64,000 bases of DNA from CAKZYD01 sp039814715 (GCA_039814715.1 JBCCAR010000005.1:48796-112795), one strand, 5' to 3'; positions 7,113 through 17,218 are shown, numbered from the stretch's first letter. The notes: generated by a model from the sequence alone, not told the origin. Translations and numbers: made by a program.

Positions 7113-10100
7113 ATGACAATGAAACCTGACATGACTGACCCCAATTGGCAGCGCCAATATCTGGCAGAGCACGGCCTGTATGATCCCATGGAAGAGCACA
7201 GCTCTTGCGGCGTGGGCTTCATCGCCTCCACCGATGGCCGCGCACGCCGCGATGTGGTGGCGAAAGGCATTGACGCGCTAAAAGTGCTCTTCCACCGCGG
7301 AGCGGTTGACGCCGATGGCAAAACGGGCGACGGCGCCGGCATCCATGTGGAAATCCCCCAAGCTTTCTTCCATGAGCATGTGCTGCACACTGGCCACCAC
7401 CCTGATGATGATGCGACGATTGCGGTGGGCCAGGTGTTCCTGCCGCGCACTGACATGGCTGACCAGGAAGCCTGCCGCACGATAGTGGAAGCGGAAATTC
7501 TCAAGCAGGGGTACAAGATTTATGGCTGGCGGCAGGTGCCAGTGGATACCTCTGTGATTGGCGATAAGGCCCGCTCCACGCGGCCTGAAATTGAGCAAAT
7601 CATGATCGCTGGTAAGCCCGGCGAAGATGAAGCTGATTTTGAGCGCGCTTTATATGTGATCCGCCGCCGCGTTGAAAAACGCGTCATCCAGCAGCAAATC
7701 AGCGGGTTTTATCTGTGCTCTCTTTCCTGCCGATCCATCATCTATAAAGGCCTGTTCTTAGCCGAGCAGCTGTCCGTCTTTTATCCAGACCTGACCGACA
7801 AGCGCTTTGAAAGCCGCTTTGCGATTTATCACCAGCGCTATTCCACCAACACCTTCCCTGAATGGTGGCTTGCCCAGCCGTTCCGCACACTCGCGCACAA
7901 CGGCGAAATCAACACGATCCGCGGCAATAAAAACTGGATGAAAGTCCACGAAATCAAAATGGCGGATAACGCCTTTGATGAATATTCTGAAGATATTAAG
8001 CCCGTCATTCCGGTTGGCGCCTCTGACAGCGCCGCACTAGACGCCGTGTTTGAGCTTTTGGTGCAGGGCGGGCGCGATGCGCCAATGGTGAAAACCATGC
8101 TCATCCCGGAAAGCTGGTCAAAAAAATCAACCATGCCGCAGGAATGGCGCGACATGTATGCCCATCTCAACTCTGTGATGGAGCCTTGGGACGGCCCAGC
8201 CGCCATCGCAGCAACGGATGGCCGCTGGATTATTGGCGGCATGGACCGCAATGGCCTGCGCCCCATGCGCTATACGTTAACGAAGGATGGCTTGCTGATT
8301 GTCGGTTCGGAGACCGGCATGGTTGTCGTGCCGGAAGCGAATGTGGCCGAGCGCGGACGCCTTGGCCCGGGGCAGATGATCGCTGTGGATCTGCAAGACG
8401 GTGGGTTCTTCCATGATGCGCAAATCAAAGACAATCTTGCAGCGCAGCGCCCTTATAAAGAGTGGATCAAAGGCTTTAAAAAGTGGGACGATCTGCGCAG
8501 TCCATCTGACAAGGAAAGCCAGATGTTCACCCGTGATGAGCTGCGCCGCCGCCAGGTAGCAGCAGGCGTCACCATGGAAGACCTAGAGCTTATCCTTCAC
8601 CCGCAAGCCGAAGACGGTAAAGAAGCCATTGGCTCCATGGGCGATGACACCCCGCTGGCCGTGATTTCCACCAGCCGGCGCAATTTGAGCCACTTCTTCC
8701 GGCAGAACTTCAGCCAAGTGACCAATCCACCGATTGATCCCTTACGCGAACACAGGGTGATGTCGCTTAAAACCCGCTTTGGCAACTTTGCCAACGTGCT
8801 CGATAAAGACGCATCGCAAACTGGCGTGCTGGTCATTGATTCGCCCGTCATCACCAACAATGAGTGGCATATCCTGCAGCGCCACTTTGGCGAGACATCA
8901 ACGGTGATCGATTGCACCTTCCCTGCCGATGGAAGCAAAGACGCGCTATACCAAGCCTTGCACCGAATTCGCGAAGAAGCAGAAAATGCCGTGCGGGCGG
9001 GCAAAGGGCAATTGTTCCTGACTGATGAATTCATCACGCCGGAACGCTGCGCGATCCCCATGATCTTGGCCACAGCCAGCGTACACAGCCACCTCATGAA
9101 CGAAGGCCTGCGCACCTTCTCCTCGGTCAATGTGCGCTCCGGCGAGGCCTTTGATACGCATTTCTTTGCTGTTCTGATTGGCGGCGGGGCAACCACCGTC
9201 AATGCTTATATGGCGCAAGAAAGCATCATGGACCGGCAAAGCAGGGGCTTGTTTGGCGATATGAGCTTGGCCGAATGCCTTGCTGGGCACCGCGAAGCCA
9301 TCAACCAAGGCTTGCTCAAAATCATGTCCAAAATGGGCATCTCGGTCATCAGCTCCTACCGAGGCGGCTATAACTTTGAGGCGGTGGGCCTCAGCCGTGC
9401 GTTGGTGGCTGAGCTATTTCCAGGTATGCCGTCCAAAATCTCTGGCATGGGCATTCCCGGCATTCAAATGGGCGCACTAGAAGAGCACGCCAAAGCCTTT
9501 GATGAAGATGTTATCGCGCTACCGGTGGGCGGGTTTTACAAATACCGCCAGAATGGCGAGACCCATGCCTTTGATGGACGCTTGATCCACATGCTGCAAT
9601 CGGCCGTCTCAAACGACAGCTATTCGCAGTATCTGGCCTATTCTGAAGGCCTGCGCTCCTTGCCGCCGATCAATCTGCGCGATTTGTTGGAGATGAACAA
9701 ATTTTCTAACAACGCATCTGCGATCGACAATGTGGAATCCATCACTGAAATTCGCAAACGCTTCTTAACGCCAGGCATGAGCATGGGCGCGCTTTCGCCA
9801 GAGGCCCATGAGACGCTTACCATCGCCATGAACCGGGTGGGCGCAAAGTCCGTCTCAGGCGAAGGCGGGGAAGACCCCGAGCGCTATAAGCCGCGCGAAA
9901 ACGGCGACAATCCCAACTCGCCCATCAAGCAGGTCGCCTCTGGCCGCTTTGGCGTGACGGCGCAGTATCTCAATGCGTGTGAGGAGCTTGAGATTAAAAT
10001 CGCCCAAGGCGCAAAGCCCGGCGAAGGCGGTCAGCTGCCTGGTTTTAAAGTGACCGAAATGATTGCCCGCCTGCGGCACTCAACACCTGGCGTGACGCTG

Positions 10101-11633
10101 ATCAGCCCGCCGCCGCATCATGATATTTATTCGATCGAGGATTTGGCGCAGCTGATTTATGATCTCAAGCAGATCAACCCGCGCGCGAAAGTCTGCGTCA
10201 AGCTTGTCTCCGCTGCAGGCATTGGTACTATTGCTGCAGGCGTTGCCAAAGCGCACGCCGATGTCATCCTCATTTCCGGCAACAATGGCGGCACCGGCGC
10301 CTCCCCGCAAACCAGCATTAAATATGCTGGTACACCGTGGGAAATGGGGCTGGCAGAAGTCAACCAAGTGCTCACGCTGAATGGCCTGCGCCACCGGGTG
10401 AAGCTGCGGACGGATGGCGGCATTAAATCTGGCCGCGACGTTGTGATCGCAGCCATGCTGGGCGCGGAAGAATTTGGCGTTGGCACGACATCGCTTGTGG
10501 CCATGGGCTGCATCATGGTGCGCCAGTGCCACTCCAACACATGCCCGGTGGGCGTGTGTACCCAGGACGATGACTTGCGCAAAAAATTCACGGGCACGCC
10601 GGAAGCAGTCGTAAACCTCTTCAGCTTCATCGCTGAAGAAACGCGCGAAATCTTAGCGGAAATTGGCGCAACGAGCCTCAATGACATCATTGGCCGTACG
10701 GACCTTTTGCGCCAAGTGAGCCGCGGGGCAGATCACCTTGATGATCTTGACCTCAACCCACTGCTGGTTCGCGTGCATTCGGCAGACGGCGCGCGCTATT
10801 GCCAGCTGGAAGGCCGCAATGATGTAGCCGATACGCTCGACGCGCAAATGCTGCGGGATGGGGCAGCGGTGTTCTCCCATGGCGAGAAAATGCAGCTCAC
10901 CTACACAGCCCGCAACACGATGCGTGCCATTGGTACGCGCTTTTCCAGTCATATTGTGCGCAAATTCGGCATGTCCGGGCTTGAGCCAGGCCATGTGACG
11001 GTGCGCCTGCGCGGCTCAGCGGGGCAATCCCTTGGCGCCTTTACCGTGCAAGGATTGAAGCTGGAAGTCTTTGGCGATGCCAATGATTATGTGGGCAAGG
11101 GCCTGTCAGGCGCAACGATTGTGGTGCGCGCGCCCACATCCTCCACGTTGCCAAGCCAGGACAATACTATCATTGGCAACACCTGCCTCTATGGCGCCAC
11201 ATCAGGCAAGCTCTATGCCGCCGGACAGGCGGGCGAACGCTTTGGCGTGCGCAATTCCGGCGCAATCACCGTCATTGAAGGCTGCGGCGCCAATGGCTGT
11301 GAATACATGACGGGCGGTACGGCGGTTATTCTTGGCGAGGTTGGCGACAATTTCGGGGCAGGGATGACCGGCGGTATGGCCTTCATTTTAGACACCGCCA
11401 ACAGCTTCAAAGACCATGTGAATGATGAAACAGTGGTCTTTGGCCGCATTCGCTCGCCCCATTGGGACGCGGTTCTAAGGCGCCATGTGGAAGACCATTT
11501 GAACCTCACTGGCTCTCTGCACGCCAAACGCTTGCTTTCTGATTGGGACCGCGCGCTAGAGCAAATCTGGCAGGTCTGCCCCAAAGAGATGATCGAGCGC
11601 TTAGACCACCCCCTGGAAGAACAAGCGGCGTAG
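7113..11633 (+). CDS. gltB: Glutamate synthase large subunit
   Basis: The 1506-aa large subunit of NADPH-GOGAT hydrolyses glutamine and makes glutamate from 2-oxoglutarate. The class II glutamine amidotransferase begins at Cys32 (EHSSCGVGF), so a 31-residue propeptide would be removed, as is known for the family. A central domain follows, then the FMN-binding TIM barrel (residues about 830-1200) with GEGGEDPERYKPR and GNNGGTGASPQTSIKYAG. The 3Fe-4S cysteines lie in CIMVRQCHSNTCPVGVC (about residue 1135). The C-terminal beta-helix (GXGXG repeats such as CGANGCEYMTGGTAVILG) is intact. It is co-transcribed with gltD and full length for the family. Confidence 0.98.
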   Translation: MTMKPDMTDPNWQRQYLAEHGLYDPMEEHSSCGVGFIASTDGRARRDVVAKGIDALKVLFHRGAVDADGKTGDGAGIHVEIPQAFFHEHVLHTGHHPDDDATIAVGQVFLPRTDMADQEACRTIVEAEILKQGYKIYGWRQVPVDTSVIGDKARSTRPEIEQIMIAGKPGEDEADFERALYVIRRRVEKRVIQQQISGFYLCSLSCRSIIYKGLFLAEQLSVFYPDLTDKRFESRFAIYHQRYSTNTFPEWWLAQPFRTLAHNGEINTIRGNKNWMKVHEIKMADNAFDEYSEDIKPVIPVGASDSAALDAVFELLVQGGRDAPMVKTMLIPESWSKKSTMPQEWRDMYAHLNSVMEPWDGPAAIAATDGRWIIGGMDRNGLRPMRYTLTKDGLLIVGSETGMVVVPEANVAERGRLGPGQMIAVDLQDGGFFHDAQIKDNLAAQRPYKEWIKGFKKWDDLRSPSDKESQMFTRDELRRRQVAAGVTMEDLELILHPQAEDGKEAIGSMGDDTPLAVISTSRRNLSHFFRQNFSQVTNPPIDPLREHRVMSLKTRFGNFANVLDKDASQTGVLVIDSPVITNNEWHILQRHFGETSTVIDCTFPADGSKDALYQALHRIREEAENAVRAGKGQLFLTDEFITPERCAIPMILATASVHSHLMNEGLRTFSSVNVRSGEAFDTHFFAVLIGGGATTVNAYMAQESIMDRQSRGLFGDMSLAECLAGHREAINQGLLKIMSKMGISVISSYRGGYNFEAVGLSRALVAELFPGMPSKISGMGIPGIQMGALEEHAKAFDEDVIALPVGGFYKYRQNGETHAFDGRLIHMLQSAVSNDSYSQYLAYSEGLRSLPPINLRDLLEMNKFSNNASAIDNVESITEIRKRFLTPGMSMGALSPEAHETLTIAMNRVGAKSVSGEGGEDPERYKPRENGDNPNSPIKQVASGRFGVTAQYLNACEELEIKIAQGAKPGEGGQLPGFKVTEMIARLRHSTPGVTLISPPPHHDIYSIEDLAQLIYDLKQINPRAKVCVKLVSAAGIGTIAAGVAKAHADVILISGNNGGTGASPQTSIKYAGTPWEMGLAEVNQVLTLNGLRHRVKLRTDGGIKSGRDVVIAAMLGAEEFGVGTTSLVAMGCIMVRQCHSNTCPVGVCTQDDDLRKKFTGTPEAVVNLFSFIAEETREILAEIGATSLNDIIGRTDLLRQVSRGADHLDDLDLNPLLVRVHSADGARYCQLEGRNDVADTLDAQMLRDGAAVFSHGEKMQLTYTARNTMRAIGTRFSSHIVRKFGMSGLEPGHVTVRLRGSAGQSLGAFTVQGLKLEVFGDANDYVGKGLSGATIVVRAPTSSTLPSQDNTIIGNTCLYGATSGKLYAAGQAGERFGVRNSGAITVIEGCGANGCEYMTGGTAVILGEVGDNFGAGMTGGMAFILDTANSFKDHVNDETVVFGRIRSPHWDAVLRRHVEDHLNLTGSLHAKRLLSDWDRALEQIWQVCPKEMIERLDHPLEEQAA

Positions 11634-11665
11634 GATCGTTACACCAGCGTCAGAAACCAGCGTTT

Positions 11666-12820
11666 TCAAGCCAGCAGCTTGGCAATCACAGTGTTGGCAA
11701 CCGGGCGCGCTTTGGCGGTGAGGGCGAGGCGGACGCGCGAGGCTTTGAGCCAGCCATCGCTTACCAAAGCGGCGAGCGCCTGGGGGTCTATGCTGGCGTT
11801 CACATCTCGGCCCGTCGCATCGCTGATCCATTCTAGATCCACACCTTCCGCTAAGCGTAGGCCCATCATCAGCATTTCTTCTGCGCGCTCCCCTGGCGCA
11901 ATGGTCGTGGTGTCCTCAACCCCGCTGCCCGTCTCTTCAACAGCGCTCAGCCAGCGTTCAGGTTTATTGTAGCACCGCGTTGCCTGCCAGCCGCTACCGC
12001 TGAGCCAGCGGCCATGGGCGCCCGGACCGACAGCGGCATAGGGCTGGCCGCGCCAATAGATGAGATTGTGCGCGCACTGCTGGCCAGCTGCGGCATGATT
12101 AGAGGTTTCATAGGCCGGCAGGCCCGCGCCCTCGAGGCGGAGCTGAGTGAGATCATAGAGGTCCGCGGCACTATCATCATCCATGGGCGTGAAAACACCG
12201 CGCGCGACTTGGCCTTGAAAGCCGGTGTTCGGCTCGATGGTGAGTTGATAAAGCGAGAGATGGCTGGTGCCAAAATCAAGCGCTTCATGGAGCTGCGCTG
12301 TCCAAGCAGCGGGGCTTTGGCCGGGCAGCGCATAGATCAAATCAAAGCTGACCCGGTCAAACACCGCGCTGGCTTCCTGAATGGCTTGGCGCGCCTCGTG
12401 CGCATCATGGGCGCGGCCTAGGAATTTAAGCGCTTCATCATCAAAGCTCTGAATGCCCATGGAGAGCCGGTTCACCCCTGCGTCTTTGAGCGCGGCAAAA
12501 CGGCTTGCCTCAACACTCGACGGGTTGGCTTCTAGGGTGATTTCGATATCGCCATCGATTTGAAAAGCAGCTCTTGCGGCGGCAATGGCGGCTGCAACCG
12601 TATCCGGCGGCATGAGGGATGGGGTGCCGCCGCCAAAGAAGATGCTTTGCAAAGCGGACCGGCCAGCGCGCGCACCTGCAGCTTTGATTTCAGTGACTAA
12701 GGCTGCGCGCCAACGGGCCTGGTCCACGCTTTCGCGAACGTGACTGTTAAAGTCGCAATAGGGGCACTTGGAAACGCAGAAGGGCCAATGGATGTAAAGC
12801 CCCCAAGGGGGCGGCGTCAT
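11666..12820 (-). CDS. hemW: Radical SAM heme chaperone
   Basis: HemW is a radical SAM protein that binds heme and delivers it to membrane targets; older annotation called it oxygen-independent coproporphyrinogen oxidase-like. The SAM cluster motif is WPFCVSKCPYCDF, with CxxxCxxC near residues 14-21. FFGGGTPS follows, and LYQLTIEPNTGF is typical. The chosen ATG at 12818-12820 overlaps the rdgB stop as ATGA, which argues for translational coupling; an ATG four codons upstream is possible. It is 384 aa, the usual length, and is the last gene of the rph-rdgB-hemW operon. It is convergent with gltB. Confidence 0.93.
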   Translation of the reverse strand: MTPPPWGLYIHWPFCVSKCPYCDFNSHVRESVDQARWRAALVTEIKAAGARAGRSALQSIFFGGGTPSLMPPDTVAAAIAAARAAFQIDGDIEITLEANPSSVEASRFAALKDAGVNRLSMGIQSFDDEALKFLGRAHDAHEARQAIQEASAVFDRVSFDLIYALPGQSPAAWTAQLHEALDFGTSHLSLYQLTIEPNTGFQGQVARGVFTPMDDDSAADLYDLTQLRLEGAGLPAYETSNHAAAGQQCAHNLIYWRGQPYAAVGPGAHGRWLSGSGWQATRCYNKPERWLSAVEETGSGVEDTTTIAPGERAEEMLMMGLRLAEGVDLEWISDATGRDVNASIDPQALAALVSDGWLKASRVRLALTAKARPVANTVIAKLLA

Positions 12821-13425
12821 GACGTCAAGCATGCCTTCACCAGCTGGCGAAACGCGTCGGCTCGGTGCGAAATACTGTGCTTTTCATCGGGATCGATCTC
12901 GCCGAAAGTCTTGTCATAGCCATCCGCAATAAAAATGGGATCATAGCCGAAGCCTTTATCGCCGCGCGGCGGGACAATGCGACCATAAACCTTGCCTTCA
13001 AAGGTCTCCATATGGCCATCCGGCCAGGCGAGGCAAAGCGCGCAGGTAAAATGGGCAGTGCGTGCGTCTTCTGGAATGGCCCATTCGGTCAACTCTGCTA
13101 TTACCCTGGCAATAGCGCGCGCGAAGTCCTTTTTCGGCCCGCCCCAGCGCGCGGAATAGACGCCGGGCTCGCCTTCCAGGCCGTGGATAGACAGCCCGCT
13201 ATCATCCGACAAGGCAGGCAAGCCGGAGGCCTTGGCTCCAGCGAGGGCTTTGACCTGCGCATTGCCAACGAAGGTCATTTCCGTTTCAACTGGCTCAGGC
13301 AGATCAAGGTCACCGGCGCTAACAGCCTCCTTGCCAAAGGGGGCGATTAAAGCGCCAATTTCGCGCACCTTGCCTTTGTTGTGGGAGGCGACCAGGAGCC
13401 TGGGGTCTATCAGTTGGCGCGCCAT
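12817..13425 (-). CDS. rdgB: XTP/dITP diphosphatase (RdgB/HAM1)
   Basis: This 202-aa nucleotide-pool sanitiser hydrolyses inosine and xanthosine triphosphates to monophosphates. Diagnostic parts are the N-terminal LVASHNKGKVREI (about residues 11-23), SDDSGLSIHGLEGEPGVYSA (about 73-92) containing the catalytic Asp, and GFGYDPIF near residue 158. Its ATG overlaps the rph stop by one base (TAATG), and its TGA overlaps the hemW start (ATGA), so the three genes appear translationally coupled. The order rph-rdgB-hemW is common in alphaproteobacteria. Length and motifs are complete. Confidence 0.96.
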   Translation of the reverse strand: MARQLIDPRLLVASHNKGKVREIGALIAPFGKEAVSAGDLDLPEPVETEMTFVGNAQVKALAGAKASGLPALSDDSGLSIHGLEGEPGVYSARWGGPKKDFARAIARVIAELTEWAIPEDARTAHFTCALCLAWPDGHMETFEGKVYGRIVPPRGDKGFGYDPIFIADGYDKTFGEIDPDEKHSISHRADAFRQLVKACLTS

Positions 13426-14132
13426 TAGGCCAGAATAGCAGCCTGCGCTGACATGATCTGATCGCAGCCGATGCGCGCCAGGCGCAGCAAGCGTAGCAGC
13501 TCTTCTTCACTAAAGGCTGCACCTTCAGCTGTCCCTTGGACTTCCACAATGCCGTCTTTGAGCATCACGAAATTCGCATCGGTCTCCGCGGCCGAATCCT
13601 CATCATAATCAAGGTCCAACACTGGCGCGCCTTCATAGATGCCGCAGCTGATCGCCGCGACCGGCTGCAGCGGATTTTGGACGATATGGCCGCTGGCCAT
13701 GAGCTTTTTCACAGCCATAGCAAGCGCGACATAGCCGCCAGAAATAGAGGCTGTGCGCGTGCCGCCATCGGCTTGGATGACATCGCAGTCAATGCGCACC
13801 TGGCGTTCACCAAGCAGCTTCATATCGCAGCAAGCGCGCAAGGAGCGGCCAACAAGGCGCTGGATTTCCTGAGTGCGGCCACTCTGCTTCCCACTCGAGG
13901 CTTCCCGGCGCATACGGTCGTGCGTGGAGCGGGGCAGCATGCCGTATTCCGCCGTCACCCAGCCTTCGCCTTTATCGCGCATCCAGGGTGGCAGTTTTTC
14001 TTCAACCGAGGCAGTGCACAGCACGTGCGTATCGCCGAATTTAATCAGGCATGAGCCTTCGGCATGTTTGGTGAAGTTGGGAATGATTTCAATATCGCGC
14101 ATTTGGTCTGGCGCGCGGCCGGATGGGCGCAT
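13425..14132 (-). CDS. rph: Ribonuclease PH
   Basis: This 235-aa phosphorolytic 3'-5' exoribonuclease trims tRNA 3' ends. The N-terminus MRPSGRAPDQMRDI is the family signature. The phosphate-binding and catalytic region includes LPRSTHDRMRREASSGKQSG (about residues 66-85), followed by QEIQRLVGRSLRA and a DCDVIQADGGTRTASISG block (about 118-135). Full length for the family. It begins the rph-rdgB-hemW operon. In many alphaproteobacteria rph lies divergent to hrcA; here an outer-membrane protein gene sits between them on the rph strand. Confidence 0.97.
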   Translation of the reverse strand: MRPSGRAPDQMRDIEIIPNFTKHAEGSCLIKFGDTHVLCTASVEEKLPPWMRDKGEGWVTAEYGMLPRSTHDRMRREASSGKQSGRTQEIQRLVGRSLRACCDMKLLGERQVRIDCDVIQADGGTRTASISGGYVALAMAVKKLMASGHIVQNPLQPVAAISCGIYEGAPVLDLDYDEDSAAETDANFVMLKDGIVEVQGTAEGAAFSEEELLRLLRLARIGCDQIMSAQAAILA

Positions 14133-14231
14133 GGGGCTGTGTCCTGTTTAACTGGGTCTGTTATCTTGCCCTCCTAGCGGAGATGGCGTGGCCGGTCCAC
14201 CCCCGCTTTAGGCGCCGCTTGGGCAAAGCAC

Positions 14232-15344
14232 TTAAAACGCTTTCTGCCAGCCAATTGTGAGCGTCCAATCGGTCTCTAGCTGCGGGCCGTTGAGGTTGCG
14301 ATGTAGCGGCACACCAAATTCTACCGCAAGGCGGTGGCCTTTGATCCAGCGCTCCTGGCCCACCAGGTTCACCCCAAGGAGTGCCGCGAGTGTTTCCCCG
14401 CCTTGATTGTCTGGATCAGCGGTTTGCACGGGTGCCATGATCATCGGGTCTTGGCCGCGTATTGTGCCTTGGTGACGCGCTTCTAAGCGCCCAGAGGCAG
14501 ACACCCAAGGCGCAAACTCATAGGCCGCCCAGGCCGTGATTATGCCGACATTGCCAAGCTTATAGTCCGCGTCATTCTCCTTAAGGCGGATGGTGCCAGA
14601 CGCCTGCGCGCCAAGGCTCCAATCGCCAAGCCGCGTGCGCCCGGTGAGCGAAGGCCGCAAGTCCCAACTCCCAGAGCCAAGCTGCATAGGGTAAGGCAGC
14701 CGCGGGCTGGGCCGGGTGTTCATCGGCGTTAAAATGTCATCGGTTTGGCTGATAGAGCCAGTCGGAATGGACATAGCCACGCCGAGATTCAGCTGCTGAT
14801 GCTCCTTCGAGCCATCATCAAGGCCGATAATCGCGCCAAGCACCGTGTCACCAAACCCACTTGTCTTCGTAGTGAATTCACCAAGCCGCGTGGTGCCCAT
14901 GCCGCCTTGAAAGGTGATGTGATCCATCTCGCTGGTCACAATATTGGCCATGGCCATCACCGTGATGCGATCTGTAAGGCCATACATCCCGCCGATCATA
15001 TGCATGCGCATGGTCATATCCGTTGGGACGACACGCAGCGTTGGTGGCATACCAAAGGGGTTTGATACTGTAGTGACAATCTCTTCCGGGGTGAGAGAGG
15101 TTGTGCCATCCCGGTTGCCGTCCATTTGCATGTGCATGAAGCGGTAAGAGAGCATTAGCTTGCCGGTATGCGCGCGGTGATCGCCCATAATCCCGATGGG
15201 GGCATGGTTTCCCGCGCCAACCTGGTGGCTGCGATGCTGCATGTTTGTTGGGTCCATATGATCCATATGGTCGCTTTGGGCATGTAGCGGCGCAGCGCCA
15301 GCACACACTATGACGACCAAAGCGCAACATCGAGCAATCAACAT
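14232..15344 (-). CDS. His/Met-rich outer-membrane beta-barrel protein (MetA-pathway transporter-like)
   Basis: This 370-aa protein has a signal peptide (MLIARCCALVVIVCAGAAPLHA/QS) followed by a His/Met-rich segment, SDHMDHMDPTNMQHRSHQ, and further Met clusters (MTMRMHMIGGMYG). The rest looks like alternating beta strands ending in an aromatic residue (GWQKAF), as in outer-membrane barrels. It resembles proteins annotated as putative MetA-pathway-of-phenol-degradation/transporter family, often found beside copper-resistance genes. The His/Met enrichment suggests copper binding or copper export; this is inference. A PCuAC-type copper chaperone is encoded about 3.6 kb away, but not in the same operon. 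Confidence 0.6.
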   Translation of the reverse strand: MLIARCCALVVIVCAGAAPLHAQSDHMDHMDPTNMQHRSHQVGAGNHAPIGIMGDHRAHTGKLMLSYRFMHMQMDGNRDGTTSLTPEEIVTTVSNPFGMPPTLRVVPTDMTMRMHMIGGMYGLTDRITVMAMANIVTSEMDHITFQGGMGTTRLGEFTTKTSGFGDTVLGAIIGLDDGSKEHQQLNLGVAMSIPTGSISQTDDILTPMNTRPSPRLPYPMQLGSGSWDLRPSLTGRTRLGDWSLGAQASGTIRLKENDADYKLGNVGIITAWAAYEFAPWVSASGRLEARHQGTIRGQDPMIMAPVQTADPDNQGGETLAALLGVNLVGQERWIKGHRLAVEFGVPLHRNLNGPQLETDWTLTIGWQKAF

Positions 15345-15497
15345 AGGTCATGTAGTCCTTTAGTAAGCAGCACCAGGTCCAAGTCAGCGCTATAAGCGGC
15401 CCGCCGCCGCCAAGCAAGAGCGGTTTACCATCGCAAGAGCGCCTTTAAAATGATGGAGCAATTGCACTGGTGCCGACCAGCGCCTACATTCGGGCTC

Positions 15498-16556
15498 ATG
15501 CCAAATTCGAGCGATAGCTTAGAAGTCTTATCAGAGCGCAGCCGGGAGATTTTCCGGGTGATAGTGGATTCCTACCTCCAGTCCGGCGAACCGGTGGGCT
15601 CGCGCACCATTAGCCGCCATGGCGGCCTATCGCTCTCGCCCGCCACCATCCGCAATGTGATGAGCGATTTAGAGGAGCTGGGACTTTTAGAAGCGCCGCA
15701 TACGTCCGCCGGGCGGCAACCGACTGAACTGGGGCTGCGCCTGTTCGTAGATGGGATGATGCAAATTGGCGATTTGGCGCAAGATGAACGCCAAGCGCTA
15801 GAAGCGCGCATGAAGGTGGAAGGGCAAGAGCTCTCAACCATGCTGGAAGCGGTGTCTAAGACGCTTGCAGGGCTGAGCCAAGGCGCAGGACTTGTCCTGG
15901 TGCCCAAGCAAGAGCGGCAGATAAAGCACCTAGAATTTGTGCCCCTTGGGCCGGGCCGGGCGCTCGCCGTATTGGTGGACACCGAAGGCGGCGTTGAAAA
16001 CCGTGTGTTGGAACTTCCCATGGGCCTGCCCACATCGGCCTTGGAAAAAGCGTCTAACTTTCTCAATGCCCGGCTCGCTGGTCGCTCTTTAGAAGAATCG
16101 CACCAGGAAATCACTGCAGAGATGGCCAGCCGCAAAGCTGAGCTGGATGATCTAACCAAAGCGGTTGTGGCCCAAGGCATCGCAGACTGGTCCGGCGTTC
16201 AAAGCAATGGCCCGGACCAGCTGATCGTGCGCGGGCGCAGCCAGCTTTTAAAAGACGTGAAAGCCATTGAAGATTTAGAGCGCGTGCGGCACCTGTTTGA
16301 TGATTTAGAAGCGAAAGAAAACCTGATTCGCATCTTGGAAGTGGCCAAAGAAGGCGAAGGTGTGCGGGTTTTTATTGGGTCTGAAAACAATTTGTTTTCA
16401 CTTTCGGGTTCATCTGTCATTGCGCGCCCTTATATGAACGCTCAGGAGCAGGTGGTTGGCGTGATCGGTGTGATCGGGCCAACCCGGATGAATTATGCAC
16501 GGATCCTGCCGATGGTAGACTTTACGGCGCAGCTATTGAGCCGGTCCCTCGGCTAG
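15498..16556 (+). CDS. hrcA: Heat-inducible transcription repressor HrcA
   Basis: HrcA binds CIRCE elements and represses class I heat-shock genes such as groESL. The N-terminal winged-helix domain contains LSERSREIFRVIVDSYLQSG and EPVGSRTISR (about residues 11-42), then LSPATIRNVMSDLEELGLL. A GAF-like domain and the C-terminal IGVIGPTRMNYARILPMVDF complete the protein. I chose the ATG at 15498 (352 aa) because it fits the family; an upstream ATG at 15450 would add 16 residues rich in Cys, Trp and Pro. grpE follows 35 bp downstream. No CIRCE sequence was seen upstream of hrcA or dnaK, so its main target (groESL) is probably outside the window. Confidence 0.95.
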   Translation: MPNSSDSLEVLSERSREIFRVIVDSYLQSGEPVGSRTISRHGGLSLSPATIRNVMSDLEELGLLEAPHTSAGRQPTELGLRLFVDGMMQIGDLAQDERQALEARMKVEGQELSTMLEAVSKTLAGLSQGAGLVLVPKQERQIKHLEFVPLGPGRALAVLVDTEGGVENRVLELPMGLPTSALEKASNFLNARLAGRSLEESHQEITAEMASRKAELDDLTKAVVAQGIADWSGVQSNGPDQLIVRGRSQLLKDVKAIEDLERVRHLFDDLEAKENLIRILEVAKEGEGVRVFIGSENNLFSLSGSSVIARPYMNAQEQVVGVIGVIGPTRMNYARILPMVDFTAQLLSRSLG

Positions 16557-16591
16557 CCGCGCTGCGTTAAACAAGAAGGACGAGTGACACT

Positions 16592-17218
16592 GTGATCGAC
16601 GATCAGACCCCAGAAGAGGCAGAAGACAACCTGGCCGCGCAAGAGGGCGTGGACGCGCCGGAAGAAGACGGCACGGAAGGCAGGGAAGACAGCGCGCTAT
16701 CAAACCGCCTGCTCAATATGGAAGCAGAGCTGGCCGACACCAAAGACCGCTTGATGCGGGCGGTTGCGGAGACGGAAAATGTACGCCGCCGCGCCGAGCG
16801 CGAAAAAGCGGACGCGAACCAATATGCCGTCACCAAATTTGCACGCGACCTACTGAGCGTCGCAGACAATCTGCGCCGCGGGCTGGACGCTATGCCGGAA
16901 GAAGCACAAGGCGAAGATCATCCGCTCAAGGGGCTAATTGCCGGCCTCAACATGACGGAAAAAGAGCTGCTGACCGTCTTTGAGCGTCACGGCATCGAAA
17001 AAATTGACCCTGCTGGCGAGAAGTTTGACCATAATTTCCATCAAGCCATGAGCGAGATTGAAACCGCCGATACGCCGCCAGGCCATGTGGTGCAGTGCTT
17101 CCAGCCGGGCTATGTGCTGAAGGATCGCTTGCTGCGCCCGGCCATGGTGGTTGTGGCAAAAGCTGCAAAAAAGGCAGCTGACGAGAAACCCGAAGAAGGC
17201 ATAGACAAGACGGTCTAG
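16592..17218 (+). CDS. grpE: Nucleotide exchange factor GrpE
   Basis: This 208-aa co-chaperone promotes ADP release from DnaK. An acidic N-terminus of about 40 residues is followed by a long coiled coil (AELADTKDRLMRAVAETENV, about residues 46-65) and the C-terminal beta domain with FDHNFHQAMSEI and GYVLKDRLLRPAMVVVAK. The start is GTG with an AAGAAGGA ribosome site. It is in an operon with hrcA; dnaK and dnaJ lie about 2.3 kb further on. Complete. Confidence 0.96.
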   Translation: MIDDQTPEEAEDNLAAQEGVDAPEEDGTEGREDSALSNRLLNMEAELADTKDRLMRAVAETENVRRRAEREKADANQYAVTKFARDLLSVADNLRRGLDAMPEEAQGEDHPLKGLIAGLNMTEKELLTVFERHGIEKIDPAGEKFDHNFHQAMSEIETADTPPGHVVQCFQPGYVLKDRLLRPAMVVVAKAAKKAADEKPEEGIDKTV

